The translations under genes and the position numbers were made by a program. Below the pieces are notes generated by a model. That model ran no database searches, was not told the DNA's origin, and saw only the letters and a list, made by a program, of their open reading frames with translations. Below, in pieces: positions 7,620-16,582 of a stretch of 64,000 bases of DNA; positions within the stretch are counted from its first letter, which is position 1, and every line of letters begins with the position of its first letter. This stretch comes from an uncultured Thermoguttaceae bacterium (lineage in GTDB: Bacteria > Planctomycetota > Planctomycetia > Pirellulales > Thermoguttaceae): NCBI GenBank assembly GCA_938042245.1, contig CALIRO010000065.1, positions 1-64,000 of the forward strand. The letters run 5' to 3'.

Positions 7620-9050
7620 ATGCAGCGCCGCCAGCAGCCCTTGATCCGAATGGTTTTCCCAGGGTTATGGATGCTCCTGGGGCTGCTGAACCCTCTCTGC
7701 CTGCTGGCCCAAGAGGGGTTTCCCCATTCTAGGGGGGACTTTTCCCCCTGGAGCCAACCTCCAAAACCAACCCCTTGCTTTGCCGATGGTTCCTGCTGCT
7801 CGTTGCGGTCCGATGTCCTTCGGATGCCACGTGTTTTTCCCTTGCCGGTCAAACTCCCGTTTATCTCTACGGAACATCTCTTAGGGCAAGAGGTTTTTCT
7901 TTTCACCGGTGGTTCCCAGGCAACCCCCCGGCTCTTTTTAATTGCCGATACATTCTCGGCTTCCTCAAGCAGCCAGACCTCCTCGGCAATAGGCTCCGGC
8001 GGGATGTCGGTAATCCTGTCGGCCCCTGCCAATAGCCCATCTTCTTCAATCTCCCCATACGCCCCACATTCTCCATCTATCCCATTCCAACCAAACGCAC
8101 TCTCAGGAACAGCCTACCATGTCATCGTCATTGAGCCTATCATGCCCGGCTTTGAAAATCGGGGAATTGAAACCTATGTGCCGAATTCCTTGCCTCCCCC
8201 TACCGGAGAAACTTTCTTAGGAGGTGGATGGCTCTCTGAGCAAGCCAGGACGTTGCTGCTGCGCAACCTGTTGGTCTTTTTCGGCGTGCATGGGTTCAAA
8301 GGGCCGGCCGATTTAGGTCACAGCGGCAATTTCGGGTTCCATGAGGGGGTCAATTGGGGCGGGCCGCTTTGGGAACCTTGGGGCTGGGGATTCCAACTCG
8401 GCATGGAAGCTCTCCATAGTAATTTCCTGGGCACTCAGGCGGTGGAAGTGGGCTTCGGGCCCCCGCTGCAAATGGCCGACCGGCACCAAATCTTCTTTAC
8501 CGGCGGGCTGTTCCATCGCCAGATGGAACAGGGGATGCAAGGCGGAGTGGCGGTAGATCTTTTCTATGACCATTACTACGAAAAGACCACCCTGTGCCAA
8601 ATCCGCTCGGAAACTTCGATCGTCTTCAGCCCGTATCATGAACTCGGCTATTGGGGGGCCTATGCCGTAAGCCGAACGGCTATTCGGGGATTCGGCACGG
8701 CCGACGGTATGATCCGGCCTAACGACGTATTTGCCGTTTTCTATCGGCGGCGGTTTACCGGCGGCGGCTTGGGACGCATCTGGACCGGACTGAGTAGCTA
8801 TGGCGATCTGGTCCTGGGCCTGGAAGGTACTGTACCTTTGGGTACTCAATGGGCAATTGATAATAATTTCACCTGCCTATTTCCCAAACACGGACGTTCT
8901 CCCGGCGCTCGGCCCGAAGAGTCTTGGAGCGTGTCGATCCACCTGGTCTGGTATCCAGGCCGACTGTCCAACCCCGTAGTCAGCAACCCCTACCATCCGC
9001 TTTTCTATGTGGCCGACAACTCTTGGTTCCTAGTCAAACGTCGCCCGTAA
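7620..9050 (+). CDS. Secreted planctomycetal beta-barrel-like protein
   Basis: This 476-residue protein has an N-terminal signal peptide ending near LCLLAQ. A disordered Pro/Ser-rich section of roughly 120 residues follows, then a C-terminal half rich in Gly and aromatic residues. That half has alternating strands typical of an outer-membrane barrel (GWGFQLGMEALHSNF, GGVAVDLFYDHYYE, LGYWGAYAVS). It resembles a planctomycete-specific secreted family (DUF6666-like, by memory). An in-frame TTG at 7599 is possible, but the ATG at 7620 gives a better signal peptide. No operon partner is apparent, since the gene is divergent from the pilin gene and is followed by a 306-base spacer. The function is unknown. 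Confidence 0.7.
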   Translation: MQRRQQPLIRMVFPGLWMLLGLLNPLCLLAQEGFPHSRGDFSPWSQPPKPTPCFADGSCCSLRSDVLRMPRVFPLPVKLPFISTEHLLGQEVFLFTGGSQATPRLFLIADTFSASSSSQTSSAIGSGGMSVILSAPANSPSSSISPYAPHSPSIPFQPNALSGTAYHVIVIEPIMPGFENRGIETYVPNSLPPPTGETFLGGGWLSEQARTLLLRNLLVFFGVHGFKGPADLGHSGNFGFHEGVNWGGPLWEPWGWGFQLGMEALHSNFLGTQAVEVGFGPPLQMADRHQIFFTGGLFHRQMEQGMQGGVAVDLFYDHYYEKTTLCQIRSETSIVFSPYHELGYWGAYAVSRTAIRGFGTADGMIRPNDVFAVFYRRRFTGGGLGRIWTGLSSYGDLVLGLEGTVPLGTQWAIDNNFTCLFPKHGRSPGARPEESWSVSIHLVWYPGRLSNPVVSNPYHPLFYVADNSWFLVKRRP

Positions 9051-9356
9051 AACTGCTGGGGCTTTTTTCTCGGAGTAATTCGGCCTCTCCTTTTTTCTCC
9101 CTCCAGGAGGGGCGCCGCCCAAAAAGGTGTCAGGTTTTTCTTGCAGGTCAAAAAGACAACATTAGTACATCTTGAGAAGGAAAATGGTGGGGCTTGTTTT
9201 CTTTTGACGCAAATCAGATAATGCCTTTTGTCTTGGGGACATCGCATTTCTGTTGTTAAGAGCAGAAATTTCCGATAACCCGAGTGTCTTGGAGAACTTA
9301 CCATCTATGCCAGTGGGAATTGAATGACTTTTTCCGTTTTGGAAAGGATCTTGGGA
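9051..9356. other. Spacer upstream of ilvD
   Basis: This spacer holds CCTTTTTT...AAAAAGG flanks around 9089-9127 that can pair and might end the barrel transcript, though the inner loop is poor. No gene and no recognisable leader peptide or riboswitch for ilvD is visible. Confidence 0.35.
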
Positions 9357-11189
9357 ATGCGTTCGGATACGATCAAGCGAGGTGATGGGCGGGCGCCGCA
9401 TCGGAGCCTGTTGCGAGCTACAGGGTTAACGGACGAAGACTTCGGGAAACCCTTTATTGCCATTTGCAATAGTTATACGGACATCATTCCTGGTCATGTG
9501 CATTTGGACCAGGTAGGCCAGTTGCTGAAGCAGTATGTTCGGGAGGCGGGCGGCGTGCCGTTTGTGTTTAACACGATTGGCATTGACGACGGGATTGCCA
9601 TGGGGCATGAGGGGATGAAGTTTTCGCTGCCTAGTCGGGAGCTGATTGCCGACTGTGTGGAGAGCATGGTGCAGGCCCATTGTTTTGATGGGATGATTTG
9701 TGTGCCGAATTGCGACAAGATCATTCCAGGCATGCTGATGGGGGCGATGCGGTGCAATATTCCGACGATTTTCGTCAGCGGCGGTCCGATGGAGGCTGGG
9801 CGAACACCGGACGGCCAAACGGTGGATTTAATCAGTGTATTTATTGCTGCCGCCGCCAAGCAGCGTGGGGCGATCTCGGAGGCAGAACTTGGGATGATCG
9901 AGCGGATGGGCTGCCCGACATGCGGCTCCTGCGCTGGGCTTTTCACAGCCAACAGCATGAATTGTCTTTGTGAGGCGCTGGGGATGGCTTTGCCGATGAA
10001 CGGAACGCTGCTAGCGACCAGCCTGGAGCGGAAACGTCTTCTGCGGCAGGCGGCCCAGCGGATTGTGCAGATGGTCTTGGACTATGATCGACTTGGGCCG
10101 GGCCACGGCCTTTTGCCCCGGGAAATTGTCACCCAGGAGTCGATCGACAATGCCATGGTGCTGGATATGGCGATGGGCGGCAGTACGAATACTGTTTTAC
10201 ACATGTTGGCGGTGGCCTATGAGGCGGGCGTCCCGTATGACATGGAGCGGATTAACCGCTTAAGCCGACTGACCCCTAATGTTTGCAAAGTGGCGCCCAG
10301 CAGCCCGTATCATATCGAAGATGTTCATTTGTCTGGTGGTGTTCATACAATTCTAGGAGTGCTCCGGCGGGCTCGGCCGGATCTGCTTCATCTGGACTGC
10401 CCCACCGTAACCGGCAAAACCTTGGGCCAGAATATCGAGGATTATGATATTCGAGGCCAGCGGGCAATTCCGGAGGCCTTGGAATTAGCGGCGGTGACCC
10501 CAAGCCGACAGCTTCACGCCCCTGCTTTGAGTACTCCCCGTCAGTATGCATCCATCCGAGATTTAACGCCAGAAATCCTGGGGTTTGACCCCTATGATTG
10601 CATTCGGGAGCCGGACAATCCGTATAGCGAGGAAGGCGGTTTGGCCATTTTACGGGGCAATTTGGCCCCCAAAGGGGCAGTGGTCAAAACAGCCGGTGTC
10701 TTGCCGAAGATGCTTCGCCACATCGGACCGGCCGTCATTTTTGAAAGCGAAATGGAAGCGTATCAAGGAATCGTGGGGGGCAAAGTCAAAGCGGGCGATG
10801 TGGTGGTGATCCGTTATGAGGGTCCGAAAGGCGGTCCTGGAATGCAGGAGATGTTAGCTCCCACATCCGCCTTGAAGGGAGTGGGACTAGATGACAGTGT
10901 TGCTTTGATTACCGATGGACGTTTTTCCGGCGGCACAGCCGGCGCCTGCATTGGGCATGTAAGCCCGGAAGCGGCAGCCGGCGGGCCGATTGCGCTGTTG
11001 CAACCGGGCGACATCATCGAGATTGACATTCCTCGGCATCAGCTTCGTGTTCGGCTAAGCCGGCAGGAACTAGCTGCCCGAAAAAAGCAGTGGAAAAAAC
11101 CGCCGCCCCGCTATACAAATGGTTACTTGGCCAAATACGCCGCTCTGGCCACCAGCGCCGACACCGGAGCCGTGCTCAAGTGGAAATAG
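9357..11189 (+). CDS. ilvD: Dihydroxy-acid dehydratase
   Basis: This 610-residue enzyme dehydrates 2,3-dihydroxy-isovalerate and the corresponding methylvalerate to the keto acids of valine and isoleucine synthesis. The family signatures are complete: [19 protein letters not shown] at the N terminus, [25 protein letters not shown], and [20 protein letters not shown]. The cysteines in CNSY, PNCDK and CGSC are the Fe-S cluster ligands. GRFSGGT near the C terminus belongs to the active site. A frame opens 33 bases earlier, but AAAGGA is eight bases before the ATG at 9357 and that start gives the usual N terminus. Other ilv genes are not nearby, so this copy is transcribed alone. Confidence 0.96.
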   Translation: MRSDTIKRGDGRAPHRSLLRATGLTDEDFGKPFIAICNSYTDIIPGHVHLDQVGQLLKQYVREAGGVPFVFNTIGIDDGIAMGHEGMKFSLPSRELIADCVESMVQAHCFDGMICVPNCDKIIPGMLMGAMRCNIPTIFVSGGPMEAGRTPDGQTVDLISVFIAAAAKQRGAISEAELGMIERMGCPTCGSCAGLFTANSMNCLCEALGMALPMNGTLLATSLERKRLLRQAAQRIVQMVLDYDRLGPGHGLLPREIVTQESIDNAMVLDMAMGGSTNTVLHMLAVAYEAGVPYDMERINRLSRLTPNVCKVAPSSPYHIEDVHLSGGVHTILGVLRRARPDLLHLDCPTVTGKTLGQNIEDYDIRGQRAIPEALELAAVTPSRQLHAPALSTPRQYASIRDLTPEILGFDPYDCIREPDNPYSEEGGLAILRGNLAPKGAVVKTAGVLPKMLRHIGPAVIFESEMEAYQGIVGGKVKAGDVVVIRYEGPKGGPGMQEMLAPTSALKGVGLDDSVALITDGRFSGGTAGACIGHVSPEAAAGGPIALLQPGDIIEIDIPRHQLRVRLSRQELAARKKQWKKPPPRYTNGYLAKYAALATSADTGAVLKWK

Positions 11190-11215
11190 CAGGAGCGGTT
11201 CTGGTTCATCCTTCT

Positions 11216-11253
11216 GGGTATCCAGGTAGCCTCTTTGGTGGATCCAGATACCC
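11216..11253. terminator. Weak hairpin between convergent genes
   Basis: GGGTATC (11216-11222) pairs with GATACCC (11247-11253) just after the ilvD stop and before the stop of the convergent gene. No clear T tract follows on either strand, so termination activity is uncertain. Confidence 0.3.
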
Positions 11254-11330
11254 CTAACGCCTGAGGCGAATACTTGAAGCTCTCCTGTCAAAGCCCAGGG
11301 GCAATTGGCCCAAGATGGGAACCTAAGTGT

Positions 11331-12269
11331 TTACCGGGTTGGCGAAGGGGATTGGAGCTCAGCAAGGCGAGCTTGGATCTGCTCTTTCAGAGGGCCGGTG
11401 GCATGTTCGGCGGCCATTCGATAGTAGAGGATCGCCAGATTAGTTTTGCCATCCTGCTCGGCCTGCTGGCCCCGCTGGAACAGCTCGAGGGCCTTTTGGT
11501 TGGCCTGTTGGTCCTCGGCTTGGCGGAGGGCTTTGGCTTCCGCCACACTGAGAACCGGTTGACCTGCTGTGCTCTGCTGAGCGTGGCGTAATCGGTCCAA
11601 GTGGGCATCCTTCATAGGGGTGGGTTTTTTAGGAGGGCTGGCATTTTTCGGGGCTGGGCCCTGCAAGTTAGAACGGAGCCGTGGGCTGCTTGGCGCCTTA
11701 GGGAGGCTGATAGAACCGCTCTCGGCCAAAAAGCGCTCTACTTTAGAAGTGCCGGGCACAGAGATCCAAGCCGGCATCTGCGGGCCAGCCACTCTAACAC
11801 CCGGTAGCGTGCCCACCCATGGGGAAAGCCCCCCGGCGCCCACAACCGGAATCAACCCAATCACAAAGGGACTAACAGAGGTGTCGGCTACATAGCCGGT
11901 AGCCCCGTTCATAATCGTTACCATCGGGGTGGTGGAGGTAACGGTGCGGGTATTGCCTTGGGCGGCAGAAAATTGCAATTGGCCACTCCAGCCAGGTCCG
12001 CCGAACTGAAACCCGCCCTGAATGCCAGCGCCTGGCTGGAAACCGCCGATGGTAGGCTGGGCCAAATCCGCCCCCCCAAACTGGATGGACCAATTTCGGC
12101 CCTGCAAGGCCCACTGCACGCCGATGTGCTCAAAAAAACCTTCCTGAATGGTGTGGAACGGCGTGCCGATGGTCATCTGCTGAGCCCACAAAGCCTCTGT
12201 GCCCATGCCATATACCATCCAGCTAATCCCACCGGCCACCCAACCTACCAGCCATCTAGTCCGCTCCAT
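11331..12269 (-). CDS. Secreted planctomycetal protein with C-terminal TPR-like segment
   Basis: This 312-residue protein has a signal peptide (WLVGWVAGGISWMVYGMG, cut near LWAQ). A Gly/Gln-rich middle follows (IGTPFHTIQEGFFEHIGVQW, then several FGG...GWSGQLQF strands), then NGATGYVADTSVSPFVIGLI. After a Pro/Lys-rich linker comes a helical C terminus, ALELFQRGQQAEQDGKTNLA, that looks like one TPR. The central SxSPFVxGLIPVVG block faintly recalls secretin-like planctomycete proteins, but I cannot assign it. GGAGGAGGGG four bases before the ATG supports the start. The gene is convergent with ilvD. Confidence 0.65.
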   Translation of the reverse strand: MERTRWLVGWVAGGISWMVYGMGTEALWAQQMTIGTPFHTIQEGFFEHIGVQWALQGRNWSIQFGGADLAQPTIGGFQPGAGIQGGFQFGGPGWSGQLQFSAAQGNTRTVTSTTPMVTIMNGATGYVADTSVSPFVIGLIPVVGAGGLSPWVGTLPGVRVAGPQMPAWISVPGTSKVERFLAESGSISLPKAPSSPRLRSNLQGPAPKNASPPKKPTPMKDAHLDRLRHAQQSTAGQPVLSVAEAKALRQAEDQQANQKALELFQRGQQAEQDGKTNLAILYYRMAAEHATGPLKEQIQARLAELQSPSPTR

Positions 12270-12679
12270 GGAACCCCTCCTCCAAATGGCTGCTAAAGAA
12301 AAAGGTCCTTTCTTCCACCTTATTGTGCGGGTCTGCCCGTTTATTATTGTAGAGAAGTTGCTAAAGGGATTCTAGGCGGGCGATGCCGGAGGGGAGGGCA
12401 AGCTTGAAGGGTCGGTGGTTTTGGCCGGACAGGTGAAGGATACTGGAACCTGGCCTCCCTTCTGCCAACAACATGGAAGATGTTTGTGGAAGATGTTTCT
12501 GGAGCGGATTCTGGGGCAGACATCCCTACAACCAGCATTGGCAAAGACGCCCCTGCAACGGATACTGGGGAGGATATCCCTCAACAGTCCAGATTGAGCG
12601 TCTATAGGAGCAGTACTGCAGCCGTCCAAGGGATGCTTGGGGGATTCCTCCAAACTGGCCGGCCCAGTGCTTCGAGGCC
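12270..12679. other. Spacer with three short imperfect direct repeats
   Basis: GGATACTGG or GGATTCTGG units occur near 12438, 12506 and 12560, the last two followed by similar 20-base tails (ACATCCCTACAACCAGC and ATATCCCTCAACAGTCC). One frame reads as a Thr/Asp-rich chain but has no start with a ribosome binding site and runs into antisense sequence. This may be decayed coding DNA; I call no gene. Confidence 0.4.
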
Positions 12680-14053
12680 CTACAGGACTTTGGTAAAGCC
12701 GGGCATGGCGATCGGGTATTTGCCCTCTTTATCTGGCACAACCGGCGGGGTGCTATCCATGGTCATTTTGTCCAGTCCTGGGGCTAGTTCCAGATTGGAG
12801 GCGATGGCTTGGTCCCAGGTGATCTGCTGGCCGCTTTCGACGGCCATTCGGCCTAGAATGCCCACCATACAGGCATAGGCGGATCGCTCCGTTTCGTTAT
12901 AAGGTTTGTCCTGGCGAATGGCTTCCAACAGCAGGTCCAGTTCTCGCTGATAGGGGTTGCAGGGGGGGCCTTGATACTGCCAGATCACATGTTCGGAACT
13001 GAGGTGGAAGCCTTTAAAGAGTTTTGGCTGGGGTTTTCCTTCGCCGATTTCGGCGGCGCCTTTTTGGCCGTGGATCAGGCAGCCCCAATAGCCCCAGCAG
13101 TTGTGCATATGTCGGCCCTGAGCGAACATGCGGGTACCGTCCGGGAAGGTATATTCGACGGCATAGTGGTCGAACAGTTGATCGGGCTGATCGCGGAGTT
13201 GCCGACCACCCTGTCCTTGGGCCGATACCGGCCAAGCCCCCTTAGCCCAACAGGCCACATCCAGGTTATGGATCAACCAATCCAACAAGAAACTTCCGTT
13301 TAACCAGGTAAAACAGGAATAATTGCGGATTTGGTGTGCCAGTTCGCTCATGCCGGGTTGGCGGGGTGTAAAGCCAACCGGTCCGTGCATCCGGTAGGCC
13401 CAGCAGGTGATCACATCGCCGATGGCCCCCTCGTGGATGCGTGCGATAGCCTCTTCCAAGGGCTGATAATGGCGGGACATCAGTCCGCCGGCAATTTTTA
13501 AGTTCTTTTCGGCCGCCTTTTTACCGGCCGCCAAGACCCGGCGCACCCCCGGAGCATCCACGGCAAACGACTTTTCCATAAAGACATGGCAACCTTTTTC
13601 CACGGCGTATTCCAGGTGGATAGGCCGAAAGGCCGGCGGGGTAGCCAGCAGCACCACACCGCCCGGGGCCACCGCATCAATGGCCGACCGATACCCATCC
13701 AGGCCGACAAACTGCCGTTCCGGCGGCACATCAATTTTCGGCGCTAAGGCGGCATTGTTTTGGAGTTGTTTGAGGCTGTTTTGGAGCCGATCCGCGAAGA
13801 AGTCGGCCATCGCCACTAGCCGAGTCGGCCCGGCTGTAGAAAGGGCCTGGGCAGCTGCTCCAGTACCTCGGCCGCCACAGCCCACCAAACAGATCTTCAA
13901 GGTATTTTCTTCTGCGGCATGGACGGACCGGGCCAACGGATCCAGCCAACCGGTGCTAGCTGCCCCAAGAGCCGCTCCACCTACCACCGCTCCGGAATCT
14001 TGCAAAAACCGCCGCCTTGGTACCTTTTGAAGTATTACGGGCTTTTTCTGCAT
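12680..14053 (-). CDS. Tat-exported Gfo/Idh/MocA-family oxidoreductase
   Basis: This 457-residue protein has a Tat signal (PRRRFLQDSGAVVGGAALGA, cut after VHA). A Rossmann fold begins at LKICLVGCGGRGTGAA, the NAD(P)-binding loop. HVFMEKSFAVD matches the EKP region of the family with Ser in place of Pro. The C-terminal sheet domain includes HNLDVACW, where the histidine is the usual catalytic position. Members oxidise or reduce sugars and cyclitols. Planctomycetes carry many Tat-exported copies thought to act on polysaccharide-derived sugars in the periplasm. AAGGAG six bases before the ATG supports the start. No sugar-transport or hydrolase genes adjoin it, so the substrate is unknown. Confidence 0.88.
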   Translation of the reverse strand: MQKKPVILQKVPRRRFLQDSGAVVGGAALGAASTGWLDPLARSVHAAEENTLKICLVGCGGRGTGAAAQALSTAGPTRLVAMADFFADRLQNSLKQLQNNAALAPKIDVPPERQFVGLDGYRSAIDAVAPGGVVLLATPPAFRPIHLEYAVEKGCHVFMEKSFAVDAPGVRRVLAAGKKAAEKNLKIAGGLMSRHYQPLEEAIARIHEGAIGDVITCWAYRMHGPVGFTPRQPGMSELAHQIRNYSCFTWLNGSFLLDWLIHNLDVACWAKGAWPVSAQGQGGRQLRDQPDQLFDHYAVEYTFPDGTRMFAQGRHMHNCWGYWGCLIHGQKGAAEIGEGKPQPKLFKGFHLSSEHVIWQYQGPPCNPYQRELDLLLEAIRQDKPYNETERSAYACMVGILGRMAVESGQQITWDQAIASNLELAPGLDKMTMDSTPPVVPDKEGKYPIAMPGFTKVL

Positions 14054-14422
14054 GGTTGCTCCTTTCGCAAGATAGAATGAGAACCTCTGAATTTCTCGAA
14101 ACCGACTCGCCCTTTAGCTTAGCATCCTGCCAGCCAAGGAGCAATCCAGCCAGGCGGGTTTGGCAATGTACCCGTTATGGTCTCTGGTAGGCTGGCGGTG
14201 GGCCCCTTTCCGAGATTCCCAGGAGCTTTCAGGGGAATCGACCTGGTGGTGTTTGGTTGGCAGGTAGAGGAGCGAAAGGTTTTGGAGCCAGCCCCCCCTT
14301 GTCGGCTTTTGGCGAAGCCACACAATGATAATGATAAAGTCATGACGAGGGAAGCCGGACTGGATCGGCCGGTTGGCCTACCGCTCCTTGGCCAAAATCA
14401 GTCCCCATAGAGGAGTCGAATA
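14054..14422. other. Divergent spacer without recognised gene
   Basis: This region between the oxidoreductase (minus) and the NDK-like gene (plus) must hold both promoters. I see no unambiguous promoter, RNA gene or coding frame in it. Confidence 0.4.
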
Positions 14423-15184
14423 ATGCAGCAGCCGGATAAACAGGGCCACGAGGAGAACCAGTTGACTTTGGTGCTCATTAAGCCGGATGCCTTGAAATTA
14501 TCGCTAACCGGTTATATTCTCTCGCAACTGTCGGAAACGCATACGAGGCTTCGGTTTGCCGGGGCAAAAATTGTGCATGTCAGCCGACGTTTGGCCGAAG
14601 AACACTACGCCGAACACCGAGGCAAACCCTTCTATCCGGCCTTGATCCACTACATCATGGGCAAAAGCCATTATCCCGATCAGCCGCATCGACGCCGGGT
14701 GATTGCCTTGGTCTATTCCGGGCCGAATGCAGTCAATACAGTTCGGAACCTTGCCGGTCCCACCAATCCGCATCAGGCCCGGGAGATCGCTCCGGGCACC
14801 ATTCGGGCCCTAGGGACTGTGGTACCGATCAAAGATGCCGAAGGCCGCATCATCAGCGAACGATTGGATAACCTCATCCACGCCTCGGCTACCCCCGAAG
14901 AAGCAGAACGAGAAATCAAACTCTGGTTTGCCCCTACCGACATCATGCCTTTTATGCGGATCTATCCGACCGATTACGCCGAGGAACATTATTATCTTTC
15001 TCCGGAAGGGTTGACCGCCTCTTGGAAGCCAGGTTACCGATGTGTGATCGCCGCTGGCGATTTGGTCTGGAAATCCGATTTGGAAGCCCTCCATCTATGG
15101 CGGCAGGGTAAACCGACGCCCATTTCCTTGGATACCGTCATTGCCAAATATCTGATTAATACGGAGCAGACCCCGGCCGAGTAA
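14423..15184 (+). CDS. Long nucleoside-diphosphate-kinase-like protein
   Basis: This 253-residue protein resembles NDK, which transfers a phosphate between nucleotides through a histidine. LTLVLIKPDAL matches the NDK N terminus, and IALVYSGPNAVNTVRNLAGPTNP matches the VALVxxGxNAVxxVRxxxGxTxP block. EIAPGTIRALG follows, then NLIHASATPEEAEREI where NDK has NxxHGSDSxExAxxEI, so the catalytic histidine is H153. The protein is about 100 residues longer than classical NDK, with an insertion before the nucleotide-contact block and a C-terminal tail of about 80 residues (FMRIYPTDYAEEHYY onward). AGAGGAG seven bases before the ATG fixes the start. The kinase activity is inferred; the substrate may differ from common NDK. 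Confidence 0.75.
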   Translation: MQQPDKQGHEENQLTLVLIKPDALKLSLTGYILSQLSETHTRLRFAGAKIVHVSRRLAEEHYAEHRGKPFYPALIHYIMGKSHYPDQPHRRRVIALVYSGPNAVNTVRNLAGPTNPHQAREIAPGTIRALGTVVPIKDAEGRIISERLDNLIHASATPEEAEREIKLWFAPTDIMPFMRIYPTDYAEEHYYLSPEGLTASWKPGYRCVIAAGDLVWKSDLEALHLWRQGKPTPISLDTVIAKYLINTEQTPAE

Positions 15185-15441
15185 CACGGTATGGCTTCCG
15201 GCTGATATGCAGGTTGGAGAAATGGCTAGATATAAAATAATGTTCACGTAGCCGTTGACTCCTTTAAGCTCTACTTTCTAGAGAACCTTCTGACTGCTTC
15301 AATGGCGCAGAGCTATAACAGAGGAAAGGGAAAACCGTCAAAAACCTATACTTTTAAATCCCCAAAGGTTAGAAGAATTGTCTGCGGGAGTTTCCAGAAA
15401 GTCCGGCGGAAGGAAGCACCAGAAAGAAAGGATAGGAACAG

Positions 15442-16479
15442 GTGTGGCGGATTGGACTTACCTATGATTTACGCACCGAGTACTTAGCAGCCGGTTACTC
15501 GGAAGAAGAGACGGCTGAACTGGACCGACCGGAAACGATCGACGCCATTGCCGAGGCCATTGAGACGTTGGGGCATCAGGTGGATCGGATTGGATCGGCC
15601 CGGTCATTGGTGGAACGACTGGCTGCCGGCCAGCGATGGGACTTGGTCTTCAATTTTGCGGAGGGGATTCAAGGCCGGGCCAGGGAATCCCAGGTGCCCT
15701 GCATCTTGGATGTGTTTGGAATTTCGTACACATTTTCGGATCCACTGGTAATGGCGATTTGTTTAGATAAATGGCTGGCTAAACTTGTAGTTCGCCAAGC
15801 GGGCCTGCCGACGCCGGATTTTGTGGTAGTGCAGCGCCCGGAACAGGCTGCAGCAGTGGAGATGGATTTTCCGCTATTTGTCAAACCGACAGCCGAAGGC
15901 ACCGGCAAAGGCATTAGCCCCGCTTCGATCGTGGAAGATCGGGCTGGGCTGGTGGCCCGCTGTGAAGAGCTGGTGAACCGATTTCGACAGCCGGTGTTGG
16001 TAGAGAGGTATCTGCCGGGCCGAGAGTTTACTGTCGGGCTGGTAGGCACCGGCCCCCAGGCTCGGGTGCTGGGGACTTTAGAGATTCGGCTTCGTCCCAC
16101 CGCAGAACCGAACGTGTATTCCTATCAAAATAAAGAATACTGCGAACAGCGGGTCGATTATGTGTTGGTTCGGCCGGAAGACGATTCAGTAGTCGCCGAG
16201 GCGGAACGGATTGCCCTGGCCGCCTGGCAAGCATTAGGATGCCGGGATGCAGGCAGAGTGGATCTACGATGCGACGCCCAAGGCCGACCGCAGTTTTTGG
16301 AGGCAAACCCATTGGCCGGCTTGCATCCGACCCACTCCGACCTGCCCATGATCTGTACCGCCCGAGGGATTCCGTATGAGCAACTGATCGGGTGGATCAT
16401 CGAGTCGGCTGCCCAACGGATACGCCCATCCCGGCGCCAGGCGCAGACAGCCGATGTAGGCTACCCCAGCAACTTCTGA
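15442..16479 (+). CDS. ATP-grasp ligase, D-Ala-D-Ala-ligase-like
   Basis: This 345-residue protein has the three-part layout of D-alanine-D-alanine ligase. The N-terminal part is IGLTYDLR...DLVFNFAEG. The ATP-grasp lobe holds FPLFVKPTAEGTGKGIS, VLVERYLPGREFTVGLVG and the metal-binding GRVDLRCDAQGRPQFLEANPLAGL, where E and N bind magnesium. Such enzymes join an acyl-phosphate to an amine. Substrate-specific residues of true Ddl are not clearly kept, so an amino acid or peptide other than D-Ala is likely. It starts at GTG with AGGA upstream. A second ATP-grasp gene follows after 103 bases on the same strand, so the two may work in sequence. Confidence 0.8.
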   Translation: MWRIGLTYDLRTEYLAAGYSEEETAELDRPETIDAIAEAIETLGHQVDRIGSARSLVERLAAGQRWDLVFNFAEGIQGRARESQVPCILDVFGISYTFSDPLVMAICLDKWLAKLVVRQAGLPTPDFVVVQRPEQAAAVEMDFPLFVKPTAEGTGKGISPASIVEDRAGLVARCEELVNRFRQPVLVERYLPGREFTVGLVGTGPQARVLGTLEIRLRPTAEPNVYSYQNKEYCEQRVDYVLVRPEDDSVVAEAERIALAAWQALGCRDAGRVDLRCDAQGRPQFLEANPLAGLHPTHSDLPMICTARGIPYEQLIGWIIESAAQRIRPSRRQAQTADVGYPSNF

Positions 16480-16555
16480 TCGCTCCTTCCTACCTTCCAG
16501 AGGATTTGGTTACGTTGACTAGGCCGATGTAGGCTAACGAAACTTTTGACCGCTC
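16452..16555. repeat. Short duplication of the 3' end of the first ATP-grasp gene
   Basis: CCGATGTAGGCTAC near 16452, including the stop region and the following CTTCTGATCGCTCC, recurs at 16523 as CCGATGTAGGCTAA...CTTTTGACCGCTCC. The two copies are about 71 bases apart, one at the gene end and one in the spacer before the next ATP-grasp gene. The second copy is non-coding. Confidence 0.7.
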
Positions 16556-16582
16556 CGGTTTGCTTTCCGATCCGTCGATCCG

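Noticed and set aside
8313-8849. 178-codon minus-strand frame
   Set aside because: It is antisense to the barrel-like protein, whose strand pattern and signal peptide are more convincing.
9089-9127. CCTTTTTT...AAAAAGG hairpin before ilvD, considered a terminator
   Set aside because: The inner stem would need a one-base loop; the outer A/T stem alone is weak.
12480-12878. Plus-strand frame with Asp/Thr-rich start
   Set aside because: Most of it is antisense to the Gfo/Idh/MocA gene; no ribosome binding site; kept only as possible decayed DNA in the spacer.
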